This document shows positions 25,417-34,469 of a stretch of DNA of 64,000 nucleotides, one piece after another. Source of the stretch: an uncultured Gelidibacter sp. (lineage in GTDB: Bacteria; Bacteroidota; Bacteroidia; Flavobacteriales; Flavobacteriaceae); contig NZ_CANMTE010000002.1 in NCBI RefSeq assembly GCF_947500795.1, forward strand, positions 186,001 to 250,000, read 5' to 3'. A program made the position numbers and the translations under genes. Each line of letters opens with the position of its first letter. The stretch's first letter is position 1. Under the pieces are notes generated by a model. It saw nothing but the letters and a program-made list of their open reading frames with translations, was not told the origin of the DNA and searched no databases.

Positions 25417-26690
25417 TCCAGAGCTTTTTTATCGTTACCAAAATTATAGAATGTACTAAACAATAAAGCGTAAAAAATGAAAAATGTTAACCCTATTTGC
25501 CTCATGAGATACGATTCTGTAATCGAAGCTATCATGAAGATAAATATAAATGCGCAAAAAGTGCTATCTCTTGATTTTTTAGCCCTTAAAATGAGACTAT
25601 AAAAAATCATCAGCAATACAATAAATCCAAGAATCCCGTGCCTTAGTTGAGTTTCTAAGTATTGATTATGGGCGTTGTGTTTATTGATATAAGACTCGCT
25701 CGTTTTACTTCTATAAACTTGCAAATACGTAAGTCCGCCGTCAGTACCCACCCCTATTAGCGGATGATCTTTTATCACGGATATCACACTTTTCCAGTTT
25801 TCTGGTCGGGACGTATCCCCTTTTCCCTTTATAAAACTCCATTCAATTCTTCCGAGTAGACTTTCCCCAGGGAATTTAGAAATTGACTTTGCATTAATGA
25901 TACTTCCAGCGATAATCACTACAAGTAAAACAGGTAAGAGAATGGACAGCAACAGTTTGAATTTTTTCTCCTTTATCAAATAAATAAGATAGATGACCAA
26001 CAATAACAACACTAAAATAATGGGTATAAAAGCTGAGATTCCATATAAGGACAACAGTAGATATCCCATAAGAAAGAATTTAATTATCCCGTTAAAAACG
26101 GTGTTTCTTGAGAACGTCGTTTTTAAAACTACGACTAACGAGAACACGACCATAAGTCCGAAATATGGTGGATGGATTTGGACGAAACCTTCTTGGACGA
26201 AATTCACCCTTACAAAATGGAATAACAGCGAATTATAGTCTAAATGTTGGCTAAGTATTTTATTGAAAATGTTTACGTGTATACTCAGTAAAATGATCAG
26301 AACAGCTATAACAAAGCCATAAAGTCCATATTTAAGTTTTTTATAATCCATCACATCTGATAGATTAATGAAGGTAATTGGCAATATTAAGAACACACTG
26401 TTTTGGATGATATATTTAAATCCCAGGTTTAAATCATCCGAATAAAAGACGCCAATGAACTGAATTAAAAAATAAATTATGAATAACACGTGAATCCCAA
26501 ATTCGTTTTTGAGATTTGAAAACGTGTACTTGTTTTTTTTAAACCCTATAAAAGAATATAGAAATAATACACCAATAGCAATACTATTAAATGCAAACGA
26601 AAATGGGATGCTAAAGCCCACTACCGCCAGTAATAGATTTAAAAACCCTATTTTTTGGTTTTTATTTTTTAGACTAATTCTTGAAACCAT
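25413..26690 (-). CDS. O-antigen ligase/polymerase family membrane protein (first of two)
   Basis: The product has about ten to twelve membrane helices and a large loop with GRIEWSFIKGKGDTSRPENW, DHPLIGVGTDGG and HNAHNQYLETQLRHGILG; the last is the Wzy_C/WaaL signature. I start at the ATG at 26690 (MVSRISLKN, 425 residues) rather than at 26744, which would overlap the upstream transferase gene; the result is a 19-bp spacer. It either polymerises repeat units (Wzy) or ligates finished chains (WaaL). The second family member lies at 29019. Confidence 0.88.
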   Translation of the reverse strand: MVSRISLKNKNQKIGFLNLLLAVVGFSIPFSFAFNSIAIGVLFLYSFIGFKKNKYTFSNLKNEFGIHVLFIIYFLIQFIGVFYSDDLNLGFKYIIQNSVFLILPITFINLSDVMDYKKLKYGLYGFVIAVLIILLSIHVNIFNKILSQHLDYNSLLFHFVRVNFVQEGFVQIHPPYFGLMVVFSLVVVLKTTFSRNTVFNGIIKFFLMGYLLLSLYGISAFIPIILVLLLLVIYLIYLIKEKKFKLLLSILLPVLLVVIIAGSIINAKSISKFPGESLLGRIEWSFIKGKGDTSRPENWKSVISVIKDHPLIGVGTDGGLTYLQVYRSKTSESYINKHNAHNQYLETQLRHGILGFIVLLMIFYSLILRAKKSRDSTFCAFIFIFMIASITESYLMRQIGLTFFIFYALLFSTFYNFGNDKKALE

Positions 26691-26709
26691 TTCCTGATTT
26701 ATCTGATGG

Positions 26710-27774
26710 TTATAAGCTTGCCAACTCCAAATAAGCTTTGGCACTATTTTGTATTGACATTTCTTTACCGTACTGATAGGCCAACTCAGACATCGAAGTC
26801 AATGTTTCAAAATCCAAACTGTTTATTGTTTCGTATACGGTTACGAATTCTGCTACAGAATAATTTTTCATTCTTAAACCAAAATCATCCTTAAAATAAC
26901 GAGTATCAAAAACACTAACGGGCAAACATTCATGCCTACAACACACCGCAAGGCTTCCGTTGTTTGTGGAGATGTTCGGTTTTAAAGGCAAGATCATGCA
27001 GTGCATATCATGTAGCAACGTAGAAACCTCATCATCGTCCAGATCAAAATGATATTTTAATGATTTATTTTCTTTAATGTCCGGATGCAATGAACTGGTG
27101 ATAAAATGGAAAACGATCCTGTTGTCTCCATTCTTCTCAAGATACTGCTCCCATGCCTGAATCATAGGTGTTATTTCCTTGGTTTGAAAATTAATGATTC
27201 CGAAAAAACATATGTGTACTGACGTTGATGGAGTTATCGTTTTTCTGTGTGACGGTTCAATGTTTGCGGGAATTATTCGCTTTTTAAAGATGGTTTTACT
27301 GTTTAAAAAAGGCTTTACATCTTCTTCTTTTGTATATAAAACGATGTCACTAATCGGAATAAGAAGCTTAATGAACAATTTTCGGAACAGCTTGGTTCTG
27401 CTATATTCATGAAGCGAAATAACAATAATGGGTTTTCGTTTTTTTTTAGATTTTATTGAATACAGGACGACTAAAAATAGAGGATTGTATTCCACAAACG
27501 GATACTCTAAAATGATATAATTTTCATCGGAATTGTTTTGAAGTGCTCTTTTCAATCGCAACAATTCTGAAGTCATTCGCATAGAAAAGAATAACTGTAA
27601 TTTAGAAAGATGATGTGTTTCAGCCGAGTACCTTGTTATTTTCAAAGCACTAGTTTTTCTCAATGCCTTTACAATTTTTGAGGTAAAATGACCGATGCCA
27701 TCTTTAGAGCTTCCATAATTGGTACAAACAAAATGGAAGTGTGTATTATTTGATAAACTTAAATCCATAATCAA
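26710..27774 (-). CDS. Putative GT-B glycosyltransferase
   Basis: The 354-residue protein has weak GT4-like features: an N-terminal CTNYGSSKDGIGHFTSKIVKAL, a central VHICFFGIINFQTKEI at the start of the second Rossmann domain, and PLKPNISTNNGSLAVC where donor-binding residues are expected. The usual E-x7-E motif is not clear, so the family is uncertain. It overlaps the upstream GT2-acyltransferase gene by 29 bp at its start, or 23 bp if the ATG at 27768 is used. Confidence 0.7.
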   Translation of the reverse strand: MIMDLSLSNNTHFHFVCTNYGSSKDGIGHFTSKIVKALRKTSALKITRYSAETHHLSKLQLFFSMRMTSELLRLKRALQNNSDENYIILEYPFVEYNPLFLVVLYSIKSKKKRKPIIVISLHEYSRTKLFRKLFIKLLIPISDIVLYTKEEDVKPFLNSKTIFKKRIIPANIEPSHRKTITPSTSVHICFFGIINFQTKEITPMIQAWEQYLEKNGDNRIVFHFITSSLHPDIKENKSLKYHFDLDDDEVSTLLHDMHCMILPLKPNISTNNGSLAVCCRHECLPVSVFDTRYFKDDFGLRMKNYSVAEFVTVYETINSLDFETLTSMSELAYQYGKEMSIQNSAKAYLELASL

Positions 27775-29044
27775 TTTTGTAATTTAAGTTTGAATTTCTT
27801 TCACCAATTACCTTTGCAGGATTCCCGCCAACTAAAGCATACGCAGGCACATCTTCAACAACCACAGCACCAGGAAACACCACGGCACCTTCACCAATTG
27901 TGACGCCTGGTTGGATAATGCAACTAGAAAATAAAACCACATGATCCTTTATGGTCACTGGCTTCTTCGTTCCTGTAAAATAAGAACAATTAATGTCGTG
28001 TCCCGTGGTATAAATCTTGCAATAATGAGCGATAGACACCTTATCACCAATGGTAATCGTCCCTCTATTGTCGATAACGCATTTCGGATTAATCACAGAA
28101 TGATCACCTATAGAAAATTTACCCAGGCTTAAAAATGTGGAATTGTGAATATGAGTATGTTTTCCTATTTTAAATCCAAACAATCTGAAAAAGCCCTTTT
28201 TCAAGCGATTAAACAGTAAGATTTTATAAATGAAATTAAAAAGTGCAATGACGATGATCCAAAGCTGCAGCTTGATGTTCGCCACACTTTTTCTAGTAAA
28301 AAACTTTTTTAAAGTGCCTTTAAAAGTCAATTTGAACGATTCAGTTTGAAATTCCTTATCATTTATAAGGTTATGGTTTTTTAATGCGGTCAAATATTGA
28401 CGATGGGCCTTATAAAAAGACACTTCACTTAAGCCTCCCGTTCTCATAAACACCTTAACATCGGACTTTACGAAAGAAATGCCTTGTGTGTAACATTTCA
28501 ATAAAAAGTAAGCGTCACTCGCTATGGACAATTCTTTTGAGACTGCATACAATCCAACTTTATCATACACTGATTTAGCAACAAACGTAGCCGGATGCAT
28601 AAATCCGAGACCAGATTTCAACTGAGTAGGATCGAACTTTCCAATGTTTGAAGAGAACACCACATCGTTATCATCAATAAAATAAGTATCGCCATAAATA
28701 AGCGCGTTCGGGTGGTTTTTAGCCGTTTCTAAGACTAATTGAAGCGTGTTTGGGTTGTAGGTGTCATCTGCGTTCAAAATGCTTATAAAGCGTCCTTTTG
28801 CGAGGTTTATCCCTTTATTAAATGCATCATAGATGCCGTTATCAGGTTCAGAAACGATAATATCTATAAAATCTCTATATTTTTCTATTACCTCAACCGT
28901 TCCATCATTCGAATTGCCGTCAATAATGATGTATTCATAATTTTTATAGGTTTGAGAGATCACACTTTTTATAGTTCTTTCAATCGTACGTATTGAATTA
29001 TAACATACCGTTACTATACTAAAATCTATCTCCTCTTCTTTCAT
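27746..29044 (-). CDS. Fusion of GT2 glycosyltransferase and beta-helix acyltransferase
   Basis: One uninterrupted frame encodes two enzymes. Residues 1-220 are a GT-A family 2 transferase (FSIVTVCYNSIRTIERTIKS; ILNADDTYNPN as the DXD region; YGDTYFIDDN). A hydrophobic helix follows (WIIVIALFNFIYKILLF). The last 130 residues are a left-handed beta-helix acetyltransferase of the WcaF type (HIHNSTFLSLGKFSIGDHSV; TGHDINCSYF; GVTIGEGAVVFPGAVV; VGGNPAKVIGER). It probably adds and acetylates a sugar, or positions both activities at the membrane. Start at 29044 (MKEEEIDFS, 432 residues) is preferred over 29068. Confidence 0.88.
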   Translation of the reverse strand: MKEEEIDFSIVTVCYNSIRTIERTIKSVISQTYKNYEYIIIDGNSNDGTVEVIEKYRDFIDIIVSEPDNGIYDAFNKGINLAKGRFISILNADDTYNPNTLQLVLETAKNHPNALIYGDTYFIDDNDVVFSSNIGKFDPTQLKSGLGFMHPATFVAKSVYDKVGLYAVSKELSIASDAYFLLKCYTQGISFVKSDVKVFMRTGGLSEVSFYKAHRQYLTALKNHNLINDKEFQTESFKLTFKGTLKKFFTRKSVANIKLQLWIIVIALFNFIYKILLFNRLKKGFFRLFGFKIGKHTHIHNSTFLSLGKFSIGDHSVINPKCVIDNRGTITIGDKVSIAHYCKIYTTGHDINCSYFTGTKKPVTIKDHVVLFSSCIIQPGVTIGEGAVVFPGAVVVEDVPAYALVGGNPAKVIGERNSNLNYKIDYGFKFIK

Positions 29045-30287
29045 TTGACATTTTAATAAAATATGCACTCGCTGAAATCAATAGCGCTACTTCCACCCAA
29101 AAATAATACTGCCACAACATGCCCGTAAAAAACCAATGGGCCATTCTTACATATACTCCAAATTTAATTGCGATAAAGAAACCTTTATACTCTGCAGGTG
29201 CCGTTTTAGGTATTTTAATGTTACTGATAATATTAAACAAGATAATGATTAATAAAAGACCAATTAACCCTCTATCGGTTAATGTGGAGAGGTACAAATT
29301 GTGAGCTTCTTCAGCGTCATCTAAAAAAAACTCTGTAAAAGATTTGCTCATCTTGTTGTAATAGCCCGTACCATTTCCAAAAATCATTCTAAGCCAGGAG
29401 GATTCCAAGAATAAGTTTGCTCCCAACTTCATATGTCCTAACCGTTGTGCAGCCGACCATTCGTACACATCGCCGATTCCAAAATAAGCCTGAAATTTCT
29501 CCCAATTATAAGCAATCATAATGCTTACTTTCTTAAAAAAAATAAGTCCTACAACTGCCATTGTGGTTGCCGCATAGAAGAGTCCATTTTTTACTTTCCG
29601 TTTTAATGCTTTATCTGCTGAGCCATTTAAGAAATACAGAACAGAAAAAACAAGCACCAAATATCCGAAAGATGAAAATGTCAATAGGATAAAAACCATG
29701 GACCAGAGCGAATATTTCAATTTTCGCTTAATAAAGCCATACATCAACGGAATTGCCAACAACGGAACAACATAAGCAGGTTCTGAGGATGGGCCGGCAA
29801 ACCTGATCATAATATCATTAAAGATGTGCTTTTCCTGTCTGCTCACAAAAATTGAATCGCTCCAATTAAAACTGACGATGTAATAATCTATAAATTCGAT
29901 TACATAAAAAATCGAAACCACGTAAAGAATATACCTGATAAAGGATTCGAACTTTATTTGTTCGTAGTTAATTGGCTTTATGACAAAGCTCATAAACGCG
30001 AAAATATACAGCGTGTTTCTTACCACATATTTGTAGTAAAACCCCTCATCTATAGTGCTAAAAAAAGCAACCGATACGGTGAGGATCAAATTGAGCAGCA
30101 ATACAAAAAGAATCAAAAACCCTGATTTGTTTATTTTAGTGATTTTTGAAATCGCATTGATATCCAACAATCTTAAAAAGAAGAGCAAAAAGGCCAATTC
30201 ACCCAAACGAAATGGAATTCCGAAAATCATAAAACCCACATCCATAAATGGAAATGCGAGAAGTAATAATTTATCGATATAATTCAT
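29019..30287 (-). CDS. O-antigen polymerase/ligase family membrane protein (second of two)
   Basis: The 422-residue protein has about ten to eleven membrane helices. The loop before the C-terminal helices has FGNGTGYYNKMSK and DDAEEAHNLYLSTLTDRGLIGLLL, which matches the HNxYL..GxxG signature of Wzy/WaaL proteins. An earlier segment IRFAGPSSEPAYVVPLL resembles Wzy proteins of other Bacteroidota loci. It follows wzx closely, the usual place for the polymerase. Its 3' end overlaps the GT2 fusion start by about 26 bp. Confidence 0.86.
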   Translation of the reverse strand: MNYIDKLLLLAFPFMDVGFMIFGIPFRLGELAFLLFFLRLLDINAISKITKINKSGFLILFVLLLNLILTVSVAFFSTIDEGFYYKYVVRNTLYIFAFMSFVIKPINYEQIKFESFIRYILYVVSIFYVIEFIDYYIVSFNWSDSIFVSRQEKHIFNDIMIRFAGPSSEPAYVVPLLAIPLMYGFIKRKLKYSLWSMVFILLTFSSFGYLVLVFSVLYFLNGSADKALKRKVKNGLFYAATTMAVVGLIFFKKVSIMIAYNWEKFQAYFGIGDVYEWSAAQRLGHMKLGANLFLESSWLRMIFGNGTGYYNKMSKSFTEFFLDDAEEAHNLYLSTLTDRGLIGLLLIIILFNIISNIKIPKTAPAEYKGFFIAIKFGVYVRMAHWFFTGMLWQYYFWVEVALLISASAYFIKMSNERRGDRF

Positions 30288-30365
30288 TGGAATGCGCCGT
30301 TTTAAATTAACGTGATCTGTACAAAAATATGTGAGCCTGATTACTTTTACTCATAACTACCCACT

Positions 30366-31691
30366 TTAATTGCTTTTAATTTCCTCACGGACAAATGAAT
30401 TTTTCTTTAAAACGCTATAGGTTTGAATAGGCATTGCAATTGATAAACCAAATAAACTGATACATGTGGCAAGGATAACTCCAGAGCTACCAAGGTTAAA
30501 ATAGCTTACAAACACTACTGAAAGCGGAATATTTATTACGGCACCGACTATAAAAAGCCACATCTGTAATTTGATTTTCCCTACACCATTCAAAAAATAC
30601 ATGTAGATATCGCCATAAATTCTAATCAGGACAAACACTCCCGTTAAAACAATCAACAAATCGCTGTAATAAAGATCCTCTCCAATCCATAAATATAGAA
30701 TTTCCTTGGCATAAATTACGGTGAGAATCACAATTGCTATGGCAAAAACAAACACGTAATTAAGTCTTCTCAGCACACTTTTGATCCATTCAAAATCTTT
30801 ATTTAGAAAAGCTTCCGTGTATAAGGCCCACAATGGCGTTAATATTAGCGCACTAAACACTAGAAAAATCTGAAATAATTTAAGCACGTTACTGTAGGTA
30901 GTCACCTCTGCCGGCCCCAATAAATAGGAAATGATTAAATTATCTGTGGTCAAAATAATGACAAGGCACACTTGAATTATAAAAAACTCAAATCCGATGC
31001 CCATAATATCTTTAGTCTTTGTTCTATTAAAATATTTTGGTGAGAGCACTAATTCCTTCTGCCTCTTAAAGAACACATAATTGAAAATCAAACTGATGGA
31101 TACGTTGGATATGCCATAGATTAAAGCCACATTAATTAAACTCAAATTGGAATATTTCAGTAAGGCGATAAAAACCAAAAAGATTATCAAATTGGTTAAA
31201 AACAACGAGAGCTCTACGATTGCCGACTTTTGAATGGCGTAAAACAACTGTTTGTAGAGACTTAAAATGAAGTTAAGAAAGAAGGAAACTAAGGTTATTA
31301 AGAAGATTATCTTAACCGTGGATTCATCCAGCTCAGCATTTAAGATACTGCTTAGGTTTAACGTCCAAATTAAAATTCCAGACACCACTAGAAACAGAAG
31401 CGCAATTAAAAAAATAGAAATATAGGCTGTATTGATGTATTGGTTGGCGCTTAAAAAGTCTTTCTTAACCAAGGCGGTGGTTATGTTGTTCTTAACGCCA
31501 TTTCCGATGCCTAAATCGAGATAATATATCCACCCAAATATGGAAAAAATAGTCACCCACACGCCATAATCCATAACACCCAATCCTTTAATCAATAGAG
31601 GAATGGTAAGATAAGTAACCAAGATTGCGCCTGCTTTAAAAACCAAACCATAGGACAGATTCTTTTTTAATATTTGGTTTCTAATATTCAT
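30366..31691 (-). CDS. wzx: Polysaccharide flippase (Wzx/RfbX family)
   Basis: The 441-residue protein has the 12 to 14 membrane helices of the MOP superfamily. The opening ILKKNLSYGLVFKAGAILVTYLTIPLLIKGLG and GIGNGVKNNITTAL are the usual polysaccharide flippase motifs. It moves the undecaprenyl-linked repeat unit across the inner membrane for the Wzy polymerase. It lies between rfbD and the second polymerase-like gene. Confidence 0.93.
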   Translation of the reverse strand: MNIRNQILKKNLSYGLVFKAGAILVTYLTIPLLIKGLGVMDYGVWVTIFSIFGWIYYLDLGIGNGVKNNITTALVKKDFLSANQYINTAYISIFLIALLFLVVSGILIWTLNLSSILNAELDESTVKIIFLITLVSFFLNFILSLYKQLFYAIQKSAIVELSLFLTNLIIFLVFIALLKYSNLSLINVALIYGISNVSISLIFNYVFFKRQKELVLSPKYFNRTKTKDIMGIGFEFFIIQVCLVIILTTDNLIISYLLGPAEVTTYSNVLKLFQIFLVFSALILTPLWALYTEAFLNKDFEWIKSVLRRLNYVFVFAIAIVILTVIYAKEILYLWIGEDLYYSDLLIVLTGVFVLIRIYGDIYMYFLNGVGKIKLQMWLFIVGAVINIPLSVVFVSYFNLGSSGVILATCISLFGLSIAMPIQTYSVLKKNSFVREEIKSN

Positions 31692-31854
31692 TCAGACTGA
31701 AAATACGTTAACTGCTTTAGTGAGATGGCAAATCAAAATTTAAATCTTACGCTACAACCTTAAAAATTGATTTTGATAGTAATTTAGCAAAAAGAATGCT
31801 TTGTAATGAAGCAAGTAAAACACGAATGCAATTGGAAATCAATACACAACATGT

Positions 31855-32748
31855 TTAAACCTGGTTTTTAGGGTTCAAGTTGTAATGGTCGTCTTTTAAA
31901 TTCTGAAGACATACCTCCAAACTCTCTCTCCAATACTTTGGCTCGGAATTAAACGTCTGTTTGATTTTGGCATTATCCAACACACTAAACGTTGGCCTGT
32001 TTGCTGCTGTCGGAAAATTATCTGACGCAATTGGATTGACCTTGATGTCTATTTTACTCATATCAAATATGGCCTTTGCGAAATCATACCAACTGGCAAC
32101 CCCTTCATTACTGTAGTTATAAAGCCCAAATTCACGACTGCTTGTAGCAATTAACTGCACAATAAAAGTCGCCAAATCTCCAGCATATGTTGGTGTCCCA
32201 ATCTGATCATTTACGATTTGGAGTTGTTCCTTTTCCTTAGAAAGCTTTAGCATGGTACGCATAAAATTGTGGCCAAACTCACTATACAACCAAGAAGTTC
32301 TAATGATAAAATGCTGATCTAAAACTGAAATAACCTCTTGCTCGCCCTGCAATTTGGTTTTCCCATAAGTATTTAAAGGCCCAGTAGCATCATTCTCAGT
32401 ATAAGCTCTATTTTTCTCACCATTAAAAACAAAATCGGTAGAGATATGAACCAATTTGACGTCATGCTCTTTACAGGATTTTGCTAAGTTTTTTGGACCA
32501 AGGACGTTAACCTCATTTGCGATATCATCTTCGGATTCAGCCTTATCTACAGTGGTATAAGCGGCACAATTGATACACCAATCAATTTTATTTTTTCCAA
32601 AAAACTCTGAAACATGTTGATCATTGGAAATATCCATGATAGTTCTATCAACAAAAATGAAATTCAGATTTGGGTATTGATCAGCAATGGCATGTATACA
32701 ACTTGCCAATTGCCCTTTTCCGCCGGTAACAAGAATCCTTTGTCTCAC
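31855..32748 (-). CDS. rfbD: dTDP-4-dehydrorhamnose reductase
   Basis: The 297-residue SDR enzyme does the last step of dTDP-L-rhamnose synthesis. Motifs are ILVTGGKGQLASCI, INCAAYTTVDKAESE, HISTDFVFNG and the catalytic TYGKTKLQGE. The start codon is GTG and it shares GTGA with the stop of rfbC, so translation is probably coupled. The rfbA and rfbB genes for the first two steps are missing from the window. Confidence 0.95.
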   Translation of the reverse strand: MRQRILVTGGKGQLASCIHAIADQYPNLNFIFVDRTIMDISNDQHVSEFFGKNKIDWCINCAAYTTVDKAESEDDIANEVNVLGPKNLAKSCKEHDVKLVHISTDFVFNGEKNRAYTENDATGPLNTYGKTKLQGEQEVISVLDQHFIIRTSWLYSEFGHNFMRTMLKLSKEKEQLQIVNDQIGTPTYAGDLATFIVQLIATSSREFGLYNYSNEGVASWYDFAKAIFDMSKIDIKVNPIASDNFPTAANRPTFSVLDNAKIKQTFNSEPKYWRESLEVCLQNLKDDHYNLNPKNQV

Positions 32749-33290
32749 TTGAATAGCGTTTCAAAAGTTGGAAGTTCTTTATCTTTTTCTGAAATAATCA
32801 ATTCCGATTCTGGAAATTGCCAATTAATATTTAGTGTTTTATCATTAAATATAATGCCACTTTCAGAGGCTTTATCGTAATAATTATCGCATTTATAAGA
32901 GAAAATAGTATTCTCCTCCAGCACTAAAAATCCATGTGCAAATCCACGAGGAATAAACAATTGTGTATTATTCTCCTCACTCAAAACCATGGTTATATGT
33001 TGACCAAAAGTTTCAGACTGAGGTCTAATGTCTACAGCAACATCTAGGACACTTCCTTTTATAACTCTCAATAATTTGGCTTGTGCAAGGTCTCCTTTTT
33101 GAAAATGAAGCCCTCTCAGAACGCCTTTTTGAGATAAAGACTGATTATCTTGAATAAAATCGATGGTTAGCCCTGTATGATGTTGAAAATCTTTCTTATT
33201 AAAACTCTCAAAAAAATAACCTCTTGTATCTACAAAAACCTTAGGTTGTATGATGTAGCAGTCTTTGAGGTGTGTTTCTTTTATTTCCAA
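32745..33290 (-). CDS. rfbC: dTDP-4-dehydrorhamnose 3,5-epimerase
   Basis: The 181-residue cupin epimerase carries VFVDTRGYFFESF, QDNQSLSQKGVLRGLHFQ with the catalytic His, DVAVDIRPQS and PRGFAHGFLVLEE. It supplies the substrate for RfbD. The start codon appears to be TTG (33288-33290): the sequence upstream offers no in-frame ATG, and the residues after it (MEIKETHLKDCYII) line up with the family N-terminus. Weak start codons on both rfbC and rfbD suggest low expression. Confidence 0.94.
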   Translation of the reverse strand: MEIKETHLKDCYIIQPKVFVDTRGYFFESFNKKDFQHHTGLTIDFIQDNQSLSQKGVLRGLHFQKGDLAQAKLLRVIKGSVLDVAVDIRPQSETFGQHITMVLSEENNTQLFIPRGFAHGFLVLEENTIFSYKCDNYYDKASESGIIFNDKTLNINWQFPESELIISEKDKELPTFETLFK

Positions 33291-33401
33291 AATTCTTATT
33301 TTAATCCTTTAAATGAGCTGCAGCAATAACGCGTCTTACAAATCTACCTTTCTACTGATATAACAAAAAAAGGCAACATAAAATGACTTGAAGTGAAGGC
33401 T

Positions 33402-34460
33402 CTAAAAGGTTCTTTTAGTATGATTTTTAAGATATCGGTTTAATGATAATACAATTAACAGTAGAATTGCTAAAATTAAAAACGAACTCGGCACCAAGAA
33501 TTTATAACTTTTTAGAAGCCCTTTATCGCGCACGCCTTTTCTCGGAAAATCAGATATCACGTTTAAAATGCTGGACTTATTTCCGCGTTCTTCGTTAAGT
33601 TCTACGAGCCCTAATTTCAATTCTTCCATTTTATCAATCAATGCAAGCTCCTTGTTTTTTTGAGTCCCATTTTCACCAAGACTAATATTTGTGCCTTGTA
33701 GCGGACGTTCAGCCTCTTTAAGCATGACTTTTTTGTACAGTAACTGCAACGAATCTATTTCTGCAATTTGCTTTTTATACAGACTATCCTGAAGTTTGAT
33801 ATTACTATCGCTAATGTCTTTTTGCAGATTGAAATAGCTGTTATTTGATATAGAAGAAATAATGGCCGGCTGAATCTTTTTCGCAATACTATTGTCTATT
33901 GCTGTTACCGAAATGGTATGAAAACGTGCCTCCAGGGAGTTAAAATTCGCCAAATAAGCCTTCATATCTATCGCCTTTTGGGTGGTACTATCCAAACTAC
34001 GGATAAACTGATCAAATAATATGATTTTCTGATTTTCGTCGGAGTAAGATTCTACGCTAAATTCCCTAATAGATGAAGCATCTTCATCGGTTATATCTAA
34101 GGCTTCAGCAAGCGATACAAAATCTTTGGCTTCCGCAAGTTCATTATAAAAAGCGATGTTATTGTAAAGCTGTTGAACACTATTAAAGTTAGGTTCAATA
34201 ACCATGGTTGAAATATACTCAGGTTCCTTTTTTATATCAATAATGGCTCCTACAATTACCCCAACGACAATTACAATAATGAATTTCCAAAAATGCCTTT
34301 GGATGAAAAACAAAAACAACAGAATAACCTCAAATATACCTTTAAAAATCCGCCCTAGGAATCTAAAAAAGCGTTCAAAAAGCCGACCAATGGCATTAAA
34401 TATTTGGCCCAGATCAACCTCTTCATTTGAGGGCTGTTGTTTTCTTAAATCTTCATCCAT
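33402..34460 (-). CDS. Wzz-like chain-length determinant protein
   Basis: The 352-residue protein has a transmembrane helix near residues 55-75 (FWKFIIVIVVGVIVGAII), a periplasmic domain with coiled-coil character, and a second helix near the C-terminus (VPSSFLILAILLLIVLSL). This two-helix layout is that of Wzz/PCP proteins that set polysaccharide length. It lacks the PxxP richness of enterobacterial Wzz and has no kinase domain. The unusual N-terminal 45 residues are basic and aromatic (RLFERFFRFLGRIFKGIF). It follows DUF6909 by nine bases. Confidence 0.8.
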   Translation of the reverse strand: MDEDLRKQQPSNEEVDLGQIFNAIGRLFERFFRFLGRIFKGIFEVILLFLFFIQRHFWKFIIVIVVGVIVGAIIDIKKEPEYISTMVIEPNFNSVQQLYNNIAFYNELAEAKDFVSLAEALDITDEDASSIREFSVESYSDENQKIILFDQFIRSLDSTTQKAIDMKAYLANFNSLEARFHTISVTAIDNSIAKKIQPAIISSISNNSYFNLQKDISDSNIKLQDSLYKKQIAEIDSLQLLYKKVMLKEAERPLQGTNISLGENGTQKNKELALIDKMEELKLGLVELNEERGNKSSILNVISDFPRKGVRDKGLLKSYKFLVPSSFLILAILLLIVLSLNRYLKNHTKRTF

Positions 34461-34469
34461 AACTGCGAT

